Shown: piece after piece, positions 1 through 8,778 of the stretch | Position numbering within the stretch: position 1 is the stretch's first letter | Layout: each line of letters starts with the position of its first letter | Assembly: GCF_027886475.1 (NCBI RefSeq) | Contig: NZ_CP115670.1 | Coordinates: 2,480,001 to 2,544,000 of the forward strand | DNA: 64,000 nucleotides | Source of the DNA: Corynebacterium sp. SCR221107 | GTDB lineage: Bacteria > Actinomycetota > Actinomycetes > Mycobacteriales > Mycobacteriaceae | Direction: 5' to 3' | Position numbers and translations under genes: made by a program | Notes under the pieces: model-generated | What the model was told of the DNA's origin: nothing | The model's input: only the letters and a program-made list of their open reading frames with translations | Database searches by the model: none

Positions 1-1321
1 CGTGGCGGTCGGCAAGTGCCTCGTCGAGCTGTTCGCGGGTCATAGGCAGGCGCTCGTCAGCGGCCAGGCGCTCGATGAGGTCTTGCTCGCCACCGTTTTC
101 GCGCATGTTCAGCGCCACGGCGACCGCGTTTTCCTTGATGACCTCGTGGGCGGTCTCACGCCCGACGCCCGCACGGACGGCTGCCATGAGGATGCGGGTG
201 GTGGCCAAGAATGGCAGGTAGCGCTCGAGTTCGCGGTCGATCATGGCCGGGAAGGCGCCGAACTCCTTGAGCACGGTCAAGAAAGTCTCGAACATGCCGT
301 CGAGGGCGAAGAAGGCGTCCGGCAAGGCCACGCGGCGGATGACGGAGCAGAAGACGTCGCCCTCGTTCCACTGCTGGCCGGACAGGTCAGCAACCATGGT
401 GAGGTAGCCGCGCAAGATGACCTGCAGGCCACCGACGCGCTCACAGGAGCGGGCATTCATCTTGTGCGGCATCGCCGACGATCCGACCTGACCTTCTTTG
501 AAGCCCTCGGTGACGGTCTCGTTGCCGGCCATGAGTCGGATCGTGTGAGCCAGAGAGGACGGGCCCGCACCCAGCTGGACGAGTGCGGAGACGGCGTCGA
601 AATCGAGCGAGCGCGGGTAGACCTGGCCCACCGAATCGAATACGCGCTTGAAGCCGAGGTGATCGGCGATCTGGGTTTCCAGCGCGGCGAGCTTAGCTTC
701 GTCCCCACCCATGAGGTCGAGCATGTCCTGGGCGGTGCCCATCGGGCCTTTGATGCCGCGCAGCGGGTAACGTCCGAGCAGCTCCTCCACGCGCTCGATG
801 GCGATGAGCATCTCCTCGGCGGCGGAGGCGAAACGCTTGCCCAAGGTGGTGGCCTGGGCGGCGACATTGTGGGAGCGGCCCGCCATGACCAAGGTCTGGT
901 ACTGCCCGGCGCGCTCACCGATGCGGGCGACCACGGTAACAGCCTTGTCGCGCACCAGTTCAAGGGAGCGGTAGATCTGGAGCTGCTCGACGTTTTCGGT
1001 GAGGTCGCGGGAGGTCATGCCCTTGTGGATGTGCTCGTAGCCTGCCAGGGCGTTGAACTCCTCGATGCGGGCCTTGACGTCGTGGCGGGTGACCTTTTCC
1101 CGCTCGGCGATGGAGGCCAGATCCACCTGGTCGATGACTGCTTCGTAGGCGGCAATCGCCTCGGCGGGGATGTCCACGCCCAAGTCCTTCTGCGCGCGCA
1201 TCACGGCGATCCAGAGCTGGCGTTCCATGACGATCTTGGCTTCCGGGCTCCACAGGTTCGATAGCTCTGCGGAGGCGTAGCGGTTGGATAGGACGTTTGC
1301 GATCTTCTTCTTTTCAGCCAC
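1..1321 (-). CDS. purB: Adenylosuccinate lyase, partial (C-terminus beyond window start)
   Basis: PurB cleaves SAICAR to AICAR and adenylosuccinate to AMP, the two fumarate-releasing steps of purine synthesis, as a cytosolic tetramer. The frame opens with GTG at 1321 and reads MAEKKKIANVLSNRYAS. About 440 codons are present, so some 30 C-terminal residues are probably cut off by the window edge. The fumarase/aspartase-superfamily signature GSSAMPHKMN lies near 465-500, and the TSRDLTEN substrate motif is visible upstream of it. An ATG start is not available; the GTG matches the usual corynebacterial N-terminus. The aminotransferase and purD upstream on the same strand match the known Corynebacterium order. 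The long open frame on the opposite strand is a composition shadow. Confidence 0.95.
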   Translation of the reverse strand, partial: MAEKKKIANVLSNRYASAELSNLWSPEAKIVMERQLWIAVMRAQKDLGVDIPAEAIAAYEAVIDQVDLASIAEREKVTRHDVKARIEEFNALAGYEHIHKGMTSRDLTENVEQLQIYRSLELVRDKAVTVVARIGERAGQYQTLVMAGRSHNVAAQATTLGKRFASAAEEMLIAIERVEELLGRYPLRGIKGPMGTAQDMLDLMGGDEAKLAALETQIADHLGFKRVFDSVGQVYPRSLDFDAVSALVQLGAGPSSLAHTIRLMAGNETVTEGFKEGQVGSSAMPHKMNARSCERVGGLQVILRGYLTMVADLSGQQWNEGDVFCSVIRRVALPDAFFALDGMFETFLTVLKEFGAFPAMIDRELERYLPFLATTRILMAAVRAGVGRETAHEVIKENAVAVALNMRENGGEQDLIERLAADERLPMTREQLDEALADRH

Positions 1322-1375
1322 GGTGGCAATTATCGCACGTTAAGCGCGCCTAATCCATCACATGGGGTGTCCTTG

Positions 1376-2539
1376 TTATCCCGGGAGGTAGGCCGCCAGG
1401 CGTCGGCAGGCTTCTTGGGTGTCCTCGACGCTGGCGCACAAGGAAATGCGTACCCACTTATGCCCCTCGAAGGGGTCAAAGTCGACGCCTGGGGCCACGG
1501 CCACGCCGATGTCTTCGACGAGCCTGTGGGCAAAGGCCTCGCTGTCGTCGGTAAGCGATGCAACGTTGAGCCACAGGTAGAGCCCGCCGTCGGGTTCGGC
1601 GAAGGTGCGTAGTCCCATCTTTGGTAGTTCTTCGAGCAGGACTTCGCGCGAACGGCGGTAGCGTTCGACGTGGGTATCTAGTTCGCTTAACGACGCCGGG
1701 CTCAAGGCCGCAACCCCTGCTACCTGGCTTGCCGCGGGGGCACACAGCGACAACGACGCCTGCAGATTCGATAACGGTTCCACGAGATTGTCGGGCACGA
1801 TCATCCAGCCCACGCGCCAGCCGGTCATGGAGAAATACTTTGACAAGGTACCGATCACGATGGCGTCATCGGAAAACTGCCGTGCCGTTGCCGTGGGGCG
1901 GCCGAAGGAGATCCCGTGGTAGTCCTCGTCGGAGATCAATACGCACTCATTGCTCGCGCACCAGTGGGCGATGTTTTTCAGCTCTGCCGGGTCGATGATG
2001 GTGCCGGTGGGGTTGCCCGGGCTGGTGACGATGACCAGTTTTGGACTTTCGCCCCTCGCCGCGAGCTCCTCAAGCATCGCCGCTGTCGGCTGGAAGCGGG
2101 TGGAGGCATCAACCTTGAGGTAACTGACCTGTGCGCCCATTGCCTTGAGGATATTGCGGTAGGCGGGGTAGCCCGGGGCGGTAATGGCCACCCGATCGCC
2201 GTGATCGAGCAGGGCGAGAAAGGCATTCGAGAAAGCCCCGGACGAGCCGGTGGTGATGATGACCTGCTCCGGGGAGGTGGCTACGCCGTAGGTGCGGGAG
2301 TGCCACCCCGCCACCGCCTCGCGCAACCGGGCATCGCCGATGACCTCGGTGTAGCCCAAGGGGTCCTCAAAAAGTACCTCGTGTAATGCCTCCAACGCTG
2401 GGCGCGGGGCGCCGGTGGAAGGCTGGCCCACACACAGCATGAGGGTGTCCTTTCCCTCCTGCCGCCGCCTGTGGATCAGGTCAAGCATCTGCATGACTCT
2501 AAACGGTTCCACTTGGCTGCGATTCGAGGGAGTAAGCAT
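1376..2539 (-). CDS. PLP-dependent class I/II aminotransferase
   Basis: This is a fold-type I aminotransferase of about 387 residues, probably acting on aspartate, aromatic or branched amino acids; the substrate cannot be read from sequence. The cofactor lysine sits in GTLSKYFSMTGWRVGW, where the Schiff-base Lys is followed by the typical GWRVGW stretch. A SPGNPTGT motif and the SDEDYHG region that carries the ring-stacking and Asp contacts are also present. I chose the ATG at 2539, reading MLTPSNRSQVEPF, because the longer frame would need a TTG start inside the upstream potassium gene. In C. glutamicum the equivalent gene also sits between purB and purD. The short gap to the upstream ktrA-like gene suggests co-transcription. 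Confidence 0.9.
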   Translation of the reverse strand: MLTPSNRSQVEPFRVMQMLDLIHRRRQEGKDTLMLCVGQPSTGAPRPALEALHEVLFEDPLGYTEVIGDARLREAVAGWHSRTYGVATSPEQVIITTGSSGAFSNAFLALLDHGDRVAITAPGYPAYRNILKAMGAQVSYLKVDASTRFQPTAAMLEELAARGESPKLVIVTSPGNPTGTIIDPAELKNIAHWCASNECVLISDEDYHGISFGRPTATARQFSDDAIVIGTLSKYFSMTGWRVGWMIVPDNLVEPLSNLQASLSLCAPAASQVAGVAALSPASLSELDTHVERYRRSREVLLEELPKMGLRTFAEPDGGLYLWLNVASLTDDSEAFAHRLVEDIGVAVAPGVDFDPFEGHKWVRISLCASVEDTQEACRRLAAYLPG

Positions 2540-2549
2540 AACCGCAAGG

Positions 2550-3206
2550 CTAGTCCATCGTGCCAAATGCCTCCAGATCGGCGGGGGCTCCCGCTGCGAG
2601 AATCAGCGAGCCCGCGCCCAGAACGTCGTCGGGTTGAGCGTCACGGAAGGTTTGCCCCGGCGGGCGGATGGCGATGATCTGGACTTGTTCGATGTCGCGG
2701 ACCTGGTTGCCGTACAAGCTCACCGGCGGTGCCACCTTGACGATGGCATAGTCGGCGTCGAATTCGGCGTATTCCTGGAGCCGGCCATTCATGAGGTGCG
2801 CGATGCGGCGCCCGGTGTCATGCTCGGGGCGGATGACGTGGTGCACTCCGATCTGGCGCAGAATCTTGGCATGGGAGGGACTGGTGGCCTTCGCCCAGAT
2901 ACTCGGCACCTTGAAGTCGACCACGTTGGAGGCACAGAGCAATGAGGCCCCCATGTCCGAGCCGATGGCCACCACGACCCGATGAGCCTCGTGGACCGAG
3001 AGCTGGCGCAGCGCCTCGGGGCTATTGGTGTCGGCGACCGCCGCGTAGGTAAGCACCTGGGCGGCCTCGTTGACCTTGGCCTCGGAGCAGTCGATGCCGA
3101 GGACCTCCACGCCGGAGCGCACCAGCTCCTCTCCTACCGCCATACCAAACCGGCCCAGCCCGATGATGACAACGGAGGGGCGGGGGTTGCGTCTGAAACT
3201 AACCAA
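2550..3206 (-). CDS. ktrA: KtrA/TrkA-type RCK regulatory subunit of potassium uptake
   Basis: This cytosolic ring-forming subunit gates a KtrB/TrkH-type potassium transporter by binding NAD(H) or ATP/ADP. At about 218 residues it is a single-RCK protein (KtrA size) rather than the double TrkA. The N-terminal Rossmann fold shows VVIIGLGRFGMAVGEEL with GxGxxG, then an acidic residue at GIDCSE. An RCK_C (TrkA_C) domain follows from about residue 140. The start is chosen as TTG at 3206, which overlaps the end of the transporter gene by 8 bases and gives LVSFRRNPRPSVV; the next ATG would remove the nucleotide-binding loop. Overlap with its membrane partner indicates translational coupling. Confidence 0.88.
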   Translation of the reverse strand: MVSFRRNPRPSVVIIGLGRFGMAVGEELVRSGVEVLGIDCSEAKVNEAAQVLTYAAVADTNSPEALRQLSVHEAHRVVVAIGSDMGASLLCASNVVDFKVPSIWAKATSPSHAKILRQIGVHHVIRPEHDTGRRIAHLMNGRLQEYAEFDADYAIVKVAPPVSLYGNQVRDIEQVQIIAIRPPGQTFRDAQPDDVLGAGSLILAAGAPADLEAFGTMD

Positions 3207-4533
3207 TGATCGGCCTTTCAACTGGGAAGGAATACTTACGTTTCGTGGTGCGCGCCGACAGTGTCGACACCAGCGCCACCGGGCCCACGCGCCCGGCGAA
3301 CATGAGCAAGACCAACAAAAGCTTGGCTGCAGGCGGCAGCGCGCCGGTGATGCCGGTGGAAAGCCCCACCGTGGCAAAGGCGGAGATGACCTCGAAGCTG
3401 AGTTGCATGGTGCGAAACTCGGGTGCCACGAACAGCATGAGCATGACCGAAAATCCGACGAACAGCACCGCCATCATGAGCACCGCCATCGCCTGACGCG
3501 CAGTGCGATTGGGGATGCGCCGGTGGTGGATGAGCATGTTTTCATCGCCCCGGATTTCGGCGATCATGACCGCGAGCAGCACCGCTACGGTGGTGATCTT
3601 GATGCCACCTGCGGTACCACCCGAGCCTGCGCCGATGAACATGAGAAAATCGGTCATCACCAAGGTCGATGGGTGGAATTGCCCGATATCGACGGAATTG
3701 AAGCCGGCGGTACGCGAAGAAACGGAGTGGAAAAATGCGGCCAATAGCTGCGTCGGCAAGCCAAATTGAGCCAGCGCCCCGCGCCTTTCGATGGCAAACG
3801 TGCCCACCGTGCCAACCGCCAGCAAGAACACGGTGCCCCAGAGGGTAAACACCGCCGTCAGCGACAGCTGCCCGCACGCACGCCCGGCACGCCTCTTTCG
3901 GTAGCGCACATACAGTTCCAACAACAGGGGAAAGCCCAGGCCACCGAGGATGATTGCGCCCGCTATCGGCACGATGATAAACCAGTCACCCACAAACGGC
4001 ATGAGGTTGGTGGAGCGCAGCCCGAACCCTGCGTTATTGAAGGCGCTGACGGCGTGAAAGACCGCCTCCCACACCGCCGCAGGCCACGACAGCCCCAAGG
4101 CTAAGAACCGAAAGAATAGCAACAACGCCGTGATGGCTTCGACTAAGAAGGTAAACACCACACTTGCCACCAGCAGGCCGCGGACCTCCCCCAGCTGGGT
4201 GCCGCGACCCTCGGCCTTCGCGTTGAGCCGGGAGCGAAGCCCGATGCGGCCACTGATCACCCATCCGGCGAAGGTGGCAAGGGTCATGATGCCCAGCCCG
4301 CCCAGCTGGATGAGGATCATGATGATGGCCTGGCCCGTGTGCGACCAGTACGTGGCGGTATCGACGACCGTGAGTCCGGTCAAACACACCGCCGAGGTGG
4401 CGGTAAAAAGCGCTGTAACGAGATCTGCCTGGGCATCACCTTCCCGTGAGACCGGGAGGAGCAACAAAACAGTGCCCACGACAACCAGCGCTGCGAAACA
4501 CCCGGCGACCAGCCGGGCTGGAGTAACGCGCAT
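3199..4533 (-). CDS. ktrB: TrkH/KtrB family potassium transporter membrane subunit
   Basis: This integral membrane potassium (or sodium-coupled potassium) transporter of about 444 residues is built from four M1-P-M2 repeats. Selectivity-filter glycines are seen in SAVCLTGLTVVDT, SAFNNAGFGLRS, SSRTAGFNSVDIG and FATVGLSTG, one per repeat. I start at the ATG giving MRVTPARLVAGCF; an upstream TTG at 4569 is possible but would add an unusual hydrophilic tail. The gene overlaps the RCK subunit downstream. The 155 bases between it and purD contain no further gene. Confidence 0.92.
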   Translation of the reverse strand: MRVTPARLVAGCFAALVVVGTVLLLLPVSREGDAQADLVTALFTATSAVCLTGLTVVDTATYWSHTGQAIIMILIQLGGLGIMTLATFAGWVISGRIGLRSRLNAKAEGRGTQLGEVRGLLVASVVFTFLVEAITALLLFFRFLALGLSWPAAVWEAVFHAVSAFNNAGFGLRSTNLMPFVGDWFIIVPIAGAIILGGLGFPLLLELYVRYRKRRAGRACGQLSLTAVFTLWGTVFLLAVGTVGTFAIERRGALAQFGLPTQLLAAFFHSVSSRTAGFNSVDIGQFHPSTLVMTDFLMFIGAGSGGTAGGIKITTVAVLLAVMIAEIRGDENMLIHHRRIPNRTARQAMAVLMMAVLFVGFSVMLMLFVAPEFRTMQLSFEVISAFATVGLSTGITGALPPAAKLLLVLLMFAGRVGPVALVSTLSARTTKRKYSFPVERPIIG

Positions 4534-4688
4534 TGCGGCAATGCTACTCGACTCTTTTCCTCCCGACAACTGAATGCACGCGGCGCAATATTCAAGAAGA
4601 TGAGAAAGAAAAAGCGGGCGAGCATCCCACCAGAAATGGGGCGCTCACCTGCATGCACGGTAACTTCGGCAGCGACTGCCTCAAGGGG

Positions 4689-5957
4689 CTAGATCGTGAT
4701 CTTTCCCTCCACGGCAGGAAGCGCGATGTCACTGCGGTAGTGGCCACCGTCGAGATGAATGCCCTTGAGGACGGCATAGGCCTCATCCCGCGCATCAGCT
4801 AGGGTGGCGCCGGTGCCAATCACGTTGAGAACCCGGCCACCGGCGGAGACGAGTTCGCCTGCCTCGTTGCGGCTGGTTCCGGCGTGGAGCACGGCCTCAT
4901 TGTCGGCTCCGGTGATGACATCGCCCGTACGCGGGGACGCGGGGTAGTCCTTCGCCGCGAGCACCACCGTGAGCGCGTAGCCATCCTTCCACTTCAGCGG
5001 GGGCAGCTGCGCTAGCTTGCCGACGGCCACAGCGTTGAGAGTCTCGGCCAGCGGCGATTCCAGCAGCGCCAGCACCGCTTGGGTCTCTGGGTCACCGAAG
5101 CGGCAGTTGAACTCCACCACGGCAGGGCCTTCCTTGCCCCAGGCGAGTCCCGCATACAGCAGGCCAGAATAGGAACAGCCACGGGCGACCATTTCCTTGG
5201 CAACGGGCACGCAGACCTCGTCGACGATGCGCTGCACGCCGTCCTCCGGCAGCCACGGCAGCGGGGTGTAAGCTCCCATGCCACCGGTGTTCGGGCCCTC
5301 GTCGTTGTCGAAGGCGCGCTTATGGTCCTGGGCGGGCAGCAAAGGCACCACGGTTTCGCCGTCAACTAGGCAGAACAGGGACACCTCGGGGCCGTCGAGG
5401 AAGGACTCCAACAACACTGGGTTCCCCGCGGATAAGACGCTATCGACATGAGCCCGGGCCGCCGCGCGATCATCGGTGACCACAACGCCCTTGCCACCTG
5501 CAAGTCCATCGTCCTTGACGACGAAGTGCGGGCCGAAGTTATCCAGCGCCGCCTCGATCTCGGCGTCGCTTGCGCCAGGGTTAATCTGCTGCGCACGCGC
5601 CGTTGTGACCCCGGCCTTGGCCATAACATCCTTGGCGAATGCCTTGGATCCCTCAATCCGGGCGGCATCCTTATTCGGGCCAAACACGGCGAAGCCTGCC
5701 TCGCGCAGCACGTCGGCAACGCCCGCGACCAGTGGGATCTCCGGGCCGATCACGACCAGGTCAGCCCCAATCTCCTGGGCCAAGGACAGCATCGCGGCTG
5801 GGTCATCTACCTTGCCCGCCTCCGGGTGACAAGTACCCACAGCCGCCATCCCGGCGTTACCCGGCGCGATGTGCAGCTCGGTGGTTGCAGGGTCCTTAGA
5901 AAGGCCAAGGGCCAGGGCGTGCTCTCGGGCGCCCGATCCGATTACAAGAATGCGCAT
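4689..5957 (-). CDS. purD: Phosphoribosylamine-glycine ligase
   Basis: PurD is the ATP-grasp enzyme of the second step of purine synthesis, joining glycine to phosphoribosylamine to give GAR. At 422 residues it has the family length. It opens with [18 protein letters not shown] and contains the ATP-grasp glycine-rich loop [13 protein letters not shown]. The signature [11 protein letters not shown], which carries metal ligands, is near 5080-5110. The ATG at 5957 is fixed by the family N-terminus; the frame extends further upstream without homology. The hairpin terminator at 6061-6084 separates it from the next minus-strand gene, so it probably has its own promoter in 5958-6060. Confidence 0.96.
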   Translation of the reverse strand: MRILVIGSGAREHALALGLSKDPATTELHIAPGNAGMAAVGTCHPEAGKVDDPAAMLSLAQEIGADLVVIGPEIPLVAGVADVLREAGFAVFGPNKDAARIEGSKAFAKDVMAKAGVTTARAQQINPGASDAEIEAALDNFGPHFVVKDDGLAGGKGVVVTDDRAAARAHVDSVLSAGNPVLLESFLDGPEVSLFCLVDGETVVPLLPAQDHKRAFDNDEGPNTGGMGAYTPLPWLPEDGVQRIVDEVCVPVAKEMVARGCSYSGLLYAGLAWGKEGPAVVEFNCRFGDPETQAVLALLESPLAETLNAVAVGKLAQLPPLKWKDGYALTVVLAAKDYPASPRTGDVITGADNEAVLHAGTSRNEAGELVSAGGRVLNVIGTGATLADARDEAYAVLKGIHLDGGHYRSDIALPAVEGKITI

Positions 5958-6060
5958 GGTTGTTGATCTTAGCCGGTACATGGCCGCTCGCCGACGCTTC
6001 CATGCCCACTGTCCAAGAAGGCGTGCCTCACACTTTGCACGCGCCCCCTTCATGCACGTC

Positions 6061-6084
6061 AACCCCCAGCGTGTGCTGGGGGTT
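6061..6084 (-). terminator. Hairpin terminator of the small secreted protein gene
   Basis: A perfect 10-bp stem (AACCCCCAGC paired with GCTGGGGGTT) with a GTGT loop lies between the end of the 87-residue gene (6130) and the purD start (5957). There is little T-run, so the terminator call rests on stem strength and position. Confidence 0.7.
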
Positions 6085-6129
6085 GAGGCAAGACTGTTCG
6101 CGAATTGTTCGATCGTTGTGGCATTGGCC

Positions 6130-6393
6130 CTAGAGAACTGGCAGCTCCTTGATGACCTGACCTGGGATGGTGCCGCGGACAACGAGGGCGTTGTACACGG
6201 TGCCCCAGAAGGCGAGGGTCAGCCCGATGCTCAGGGCGGAGTAGACGAGGCCTCCACCCGTGGAGGAGAGGATGGCCGAGGAGGTTGCAGCCTCCGAGGA
6301 AACATCTTGTGCGTGTGCTGCGGGAACAGCGGTGGTGACCAGCGCAACGGAGGTTGCTGCTGCCACGAGACCACGGCGGAATTTCAGTGACAT
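6130..6393 (-). CDS. Small secreted or membrane-anchored protein of unknown function
   Basis: The product has 87 residues. Residues 1-28 form a clear Sec signal peptide ([18 protein letters not shown] followed by AHAQ, cleavage expected after AHA). The mature part carries a Ser/Ala/Thr-rich segment and one hydrophobic segment, [20 protein letters not shown]. This segment could span the membrane or insert into the mycolate outer membrane. Start ATG 6393 is preceded by GGAGCACACTC, a reasonable ribosome-binding site. I do not recognise the family with certainty; short exported proteins of this build are common in Corynebacterium and include porin-like peptides, but no porin signature is visible. 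It has its own terminator, so it is probably a single-gene transcript. Confidence 0.75.
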   Translation of the reverse strand: MSLKFRRGLVAAATSVALVTTAVPAAHAQDVSSEAATSSAILSSTGGGLVYSALSIGLTLAFWGTVYNALVVRGTIPGQVIKELPVL

Positions 6394-6415
6394 GAGTGTG
6401 CTCCTATTGTGTGGG

Positions 6416-6464
6416 GCCGGGCCCGCCGGTATGGCGAAATGGAAAAGCGGGTAGCGGGCCCGGC
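6416..6464. repeat. Inverted repeat upstream of the small secreted gene
   Basis: The 11-mers GCCGGGCCCGC (6416-6426) and GCGGGCCCGGC (6454-6464) are perfect reverse complements separated by 27 bases. On the minus strand the pair lies immediately before the ribosome-binding site of the 6130-6393 gene, so it could fold in its 5' leader. Equally it may mark the edge of the adjoining insertion-sequence zone. Confidence 0.6.
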
Positions 6465-6618
6465 AATCTTGGGGGGGGTGTCCCTATGTTTTTGTCAAGG
6501 GGCAGGCGGTGTACTTCCCGAAGCGTTTCGGGGGTAGCTGCTGATCCTGATGATGGGCGTGGCTGATCGGCTGGTCGGCAGGCTCGTGGCCAACCAGCTG
6601 ATCAGCATGTGCTCTTGA

Positions 6619-7516
6619 CTACGCGGCGATTCTGGCGGGGACCTCCCGGAAGAACTCGCCACGGGTCAGCATCGCGTAGATGACGTTGCACCGCCGTCTG
6701 GCCAGGCACATCACTGCAGCGTTGTGACGCTTCCCTTCGGCGCGTTTCTTCTCGTAGTAGGCCTTGGATGGTTCGTGGAACCGGATGGATGCGAACGCGG
6801 AGTAGAACAACGCATTCTTGAGTCGCTTGTTACCTGACCTGGCGGGGAACTCACCACGGATGGACGTACCCGATCTTCGGGTGACTGGGGCGATGCCGGC
6901 ATAGGCGGCCAGGTGGCCAGCGGACCGGAAGTCAGAGCAATCACCGACGGCCAGGAGGATGTTCGCGGCGGTCTTGATGCCGACTCCCGGCATGGACATC
7001 AAGACCTCGGAAAGAGGGAAGTCCTGGAGCAACTCCTCGACCTGCTCGGCGATGGTTTTCCGCTGTTCCAGCAGGGCCTTGATGTTGGTCGCCAGCTGCG
7101 GGATCACCACCTCAGCGGCCGAGGTGCCAGGCACAGTGACGGTCTGAGCTTTGAGGCCCTCGAAGATCGCGTCCACGAGTGCGGTGGGGTCTTTCTTCGA
7201 CCGCTTGGCCATCCAGGTGTGTACCCGCTGGTAGCCAGCCTTCTTGAGTTTCGTTGGCCCTCCGTAGTGGATGAGCATGTCCAGCACGAGTGGCCGGGTG
7301 ATCACACTGCCCGGCAGCACGCGTTCCAGGGAAGGGTAGATCTGGGTCAGCACGCTACGCAGCCGGTTGATGGTGCGAGTGGCGTCCTTGGCGATGTCAT
7401 CGTCGAAGCCGGACAGCATCTTCAGCGCTGACAGCACGTCGTTGTCACGGTCGACGGCCCGCAGGGTGTGCGGCATCGTCCGGGCGGTATCGGCGATGAT
7501 GAACGCGTCCCGGCAT
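6619..7516 (-). pseudogene. IS110-family transposase, 5'-truncated
   Basis: About 300 C-terminal residues of an IS110-type DEDD transposase remain. The C-terminal Transposase_20 domain is complete: SMPGVGIKTAANILLAVGD, then AAYAGIAPVTRRSGTSIRG and SGNKRLKNALFYSAF. The N-terminal RuvC-like half with the first catalytic aspartates is missing. Homology begins abruptly at the DAFIIADTARTMP segment, where an IS3-family 3' end is joined. Non-coding sequence from about 6480 to 6618 may hold the element's original right end. The copy should be unable to transpose by itself. Confidence 0.88.
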
Positions 7517-7517
7517 T

Positions 7518-7620
7518 GTCGCAATCGGCTACATCAGCCCACTAGAGTACGAACGACGCCAGCTCACGCTGGCAGCCTGACCAACTAACCACCTGTCCGG
7601 AAAACGGGGTCAGCCTCAGA
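7518..7620 (+). pseudogene. 3' end of an IS3-family transposase (orfB) with adjoining terminal repeat
   Basis: The plus strand at 7521-7580 reads AIGYISPLEYERRQLTLAA followed by TGA. This is the very C-terminus of IS3-family integrase-type transposases (the GYISPxEYE motif). It is followed by a sequence resembling an IS3 right end, ACCTGTCCGGAAAACGGGGT near 7591-7610. Everything upstream has been replaced by the IS110 remnant in opposite orientation. It was seen by reading the frame by eye. Confidence 0.7.
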
Positions 7621-7789
7621 GCGCAACGGAGTGGACCTGCAAGACCCTGAGTGGGAGTCAAAACGCGCCCATAGTTGCCGGCAAACCATAAATTTCGCCC
7701 GCGCGCACTGACTGTTCGCGGTGTTAGGCTTGGGATGCCGCTTCTTCTCGCAGGCGTAGCTACTCTAACTTCACCAAGTCGAGGTGGAT

Positions 7790-8182
7790 ATGTTCGACAA
7801 AGTATCGAAGACATTCAAACGGGCGTTCTCTACCGGAGCGCCAGCCCATGCTGGCTGGGCCAAGCCTATTCGCGTGGTGAACGTTGATAAGACGTTCACG
7901 CAAGACGGCACTTCAGTTTTGCATGAAATTGTCACCTTTGACGTGGTCGCCTATTGCCACGACCTGCCACCGTACCGCACACGGTTACGACTGAAAGGTG
8001 GTCCTGGCGAGTTGGTAACCAAATCTGGGAAAGCTGCGATCAAGGAATGGCCGGTTGCGCGGGTTCGGCCAGACGCTGGCGACTTAACCACCGGTCCCAA
8101 GACTGAAAAACCCGCGAATTTCGGCACTGCTGACCCCACGAAAGTCGGCACATTTAGGTCTGTCGCAGGTAAGCTAAGCTGA
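7790..8182 (+). CDS. Hypothetical protein among IS remnants
   Basis: An open frame of 130 codons starts at ATG 7790 (MFDKVSKTFKRAFSTG) with GAGGTGG just upstream as a plausible ribosome-binding site; GTG 7784 is in frame too. The first ~110 residues have ordinary amino-acid composition and no signal peptide or membrane segment. I do not recognise the family. The last ~20 codons run into a sequence starting TGACCCCACG near 8133 that looks like an IS end, so the native C-terminus may be lost. It may be an orphan fragment rather than a working gene. Confidence 0.4.
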   Translation: MFDKVSKTFKRAFSTGAPAHAGWAKPIRVVNVDKTFTQDGTSVLHEIVTFDVVAYCHDLPPYRTRLRLKGGPGELVTKSGKAAIKEWPVARVRPDAGDLTTGPKTEKPANFGTADPTKVGTFRSVAGKLS

Positions 8183-8264
8183 CTGAAGCGCATTTCCCTG
8201 CACAATATTCGCGGAGTCTTCCAACGGAAAATCCGTGATCGTCGAATAAACAATCGACGGGGCT

Positions 8265-8292
8265 TCAGCGTCCTCGCCGGCGAGGACGCTGA
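8265..8292. repeat. 28-bp perfect palindrome at an IS3 deletion joint
   Basis: The sequence from 8265 to 8292 is its own reverse complement, with its centre between 8278 and 8279 (core GTCCTCGCCGGCGAGGAC). The SVLAGE codons of the IS3 orfA contribute the core palindrome. The flanks extend it beyond what the gene itself would give. Confidence 0.9.
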
Positions 8293-8400
8293 GCACGATC
8301 CTCGTCTTCTTCTCCACCGGAATCACTGGTGGTCTACCCATGGTCAAACACTCCGTTCAGGACTCAATCAATGGTCCTGCCACAAAGTCTGACGCGCGAC
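8265..8400 (-). pseudogene. 5' end of an IS3-family orfA with leader, deleted after 22 codons
   Basis: On the minus strand an ATG at 8341 reads MGRPPVIPVEKKTRIVLSVL followed by AGE. This is the typical N-terminus of the helix-turn-helix OrfA of an IS3-family element. After AGE the homology stops exactly at a 28-bp palindrome and the frame continues into unrelated sequence. The 60 bases upstream (to about 8400) look like the element's left non-coding end. This is a deletion remnant in the opposite orientation to the IS3 piece at 7518. Confidence 0.65.
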
Positions 8401-8778
8401 ATGAAGGCGTTTACGCCTTCGTAATGAGCGATGCCGGAGTGCAAGTGACCGTGGAATACCGGAGCGAGCGCAGCGAGCGAGGATATGCCGCGAAAGCACT
8501 TGCGCGCAGGTGGAGCGAACGTAGAATGCCGCCAGGCTTCAAGGTAAAAAACGCGAAGCGTTCAAGCACTGCGGCCGCTTGCGGCCGTCACATGGTGCAG
8601 CTCTTCGAGCTGCACTGCTTTGTCTGGGTCGCGGTGCGACCCTCGTGTTACTGCTTGGCTGTCCACACTGTGTGCAGGCTAGCCCCGCGATAGCTGGGCT
8701 GTGCACATTGTGGGCAGGTGAGGCTCTGCTTCGGTGTCCACATGCTGCCGCCTGCTCCGTCAGGTGGCGGCCTGTGTG
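8401..8778. other. Hairpin-rich stretch without a convincing gene
   Basis: This 380-base segment contains a run of short perfect inverted repeats with tiny loops: GAAGGCG-TTTA-CGCCTTC (near 8404), CGGCCGC-TT-GCGGCCG (near 8572), GTGCAGCTC-TTC-GAGCTGCAC (8594-8614) and GGGTCGC-GGT-GCGACCC (near 8627). It also has GGAGCGAGCGCAGCGAGCG-type blocks. Open frames here encode low-complexity Arg/Ser/Glu strings that follow the repeats, so I do not call a gene. Confidence 0.6.

Noticed and set aside
2..1264. 420-codon plus-strand open frame
   Set aside because: It is antisense to purB, whose minus-strand frame has the full family signature. The plus-strand translation has no recognisable domain.
5958..6182. 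75-codon upstream extension of purD
   Set aside because: The family N-terminus [14 protein letters not shown] starts at 5957, and the extension runs through the terminator hairpin at 6061-6084.
8340..8693. 117-codon plus-strand open frame
   Set aside because: The translation (RSERSERGYAAKALARRWSER) follows short inverted repeats. It reads as repeat sequence, not protein.
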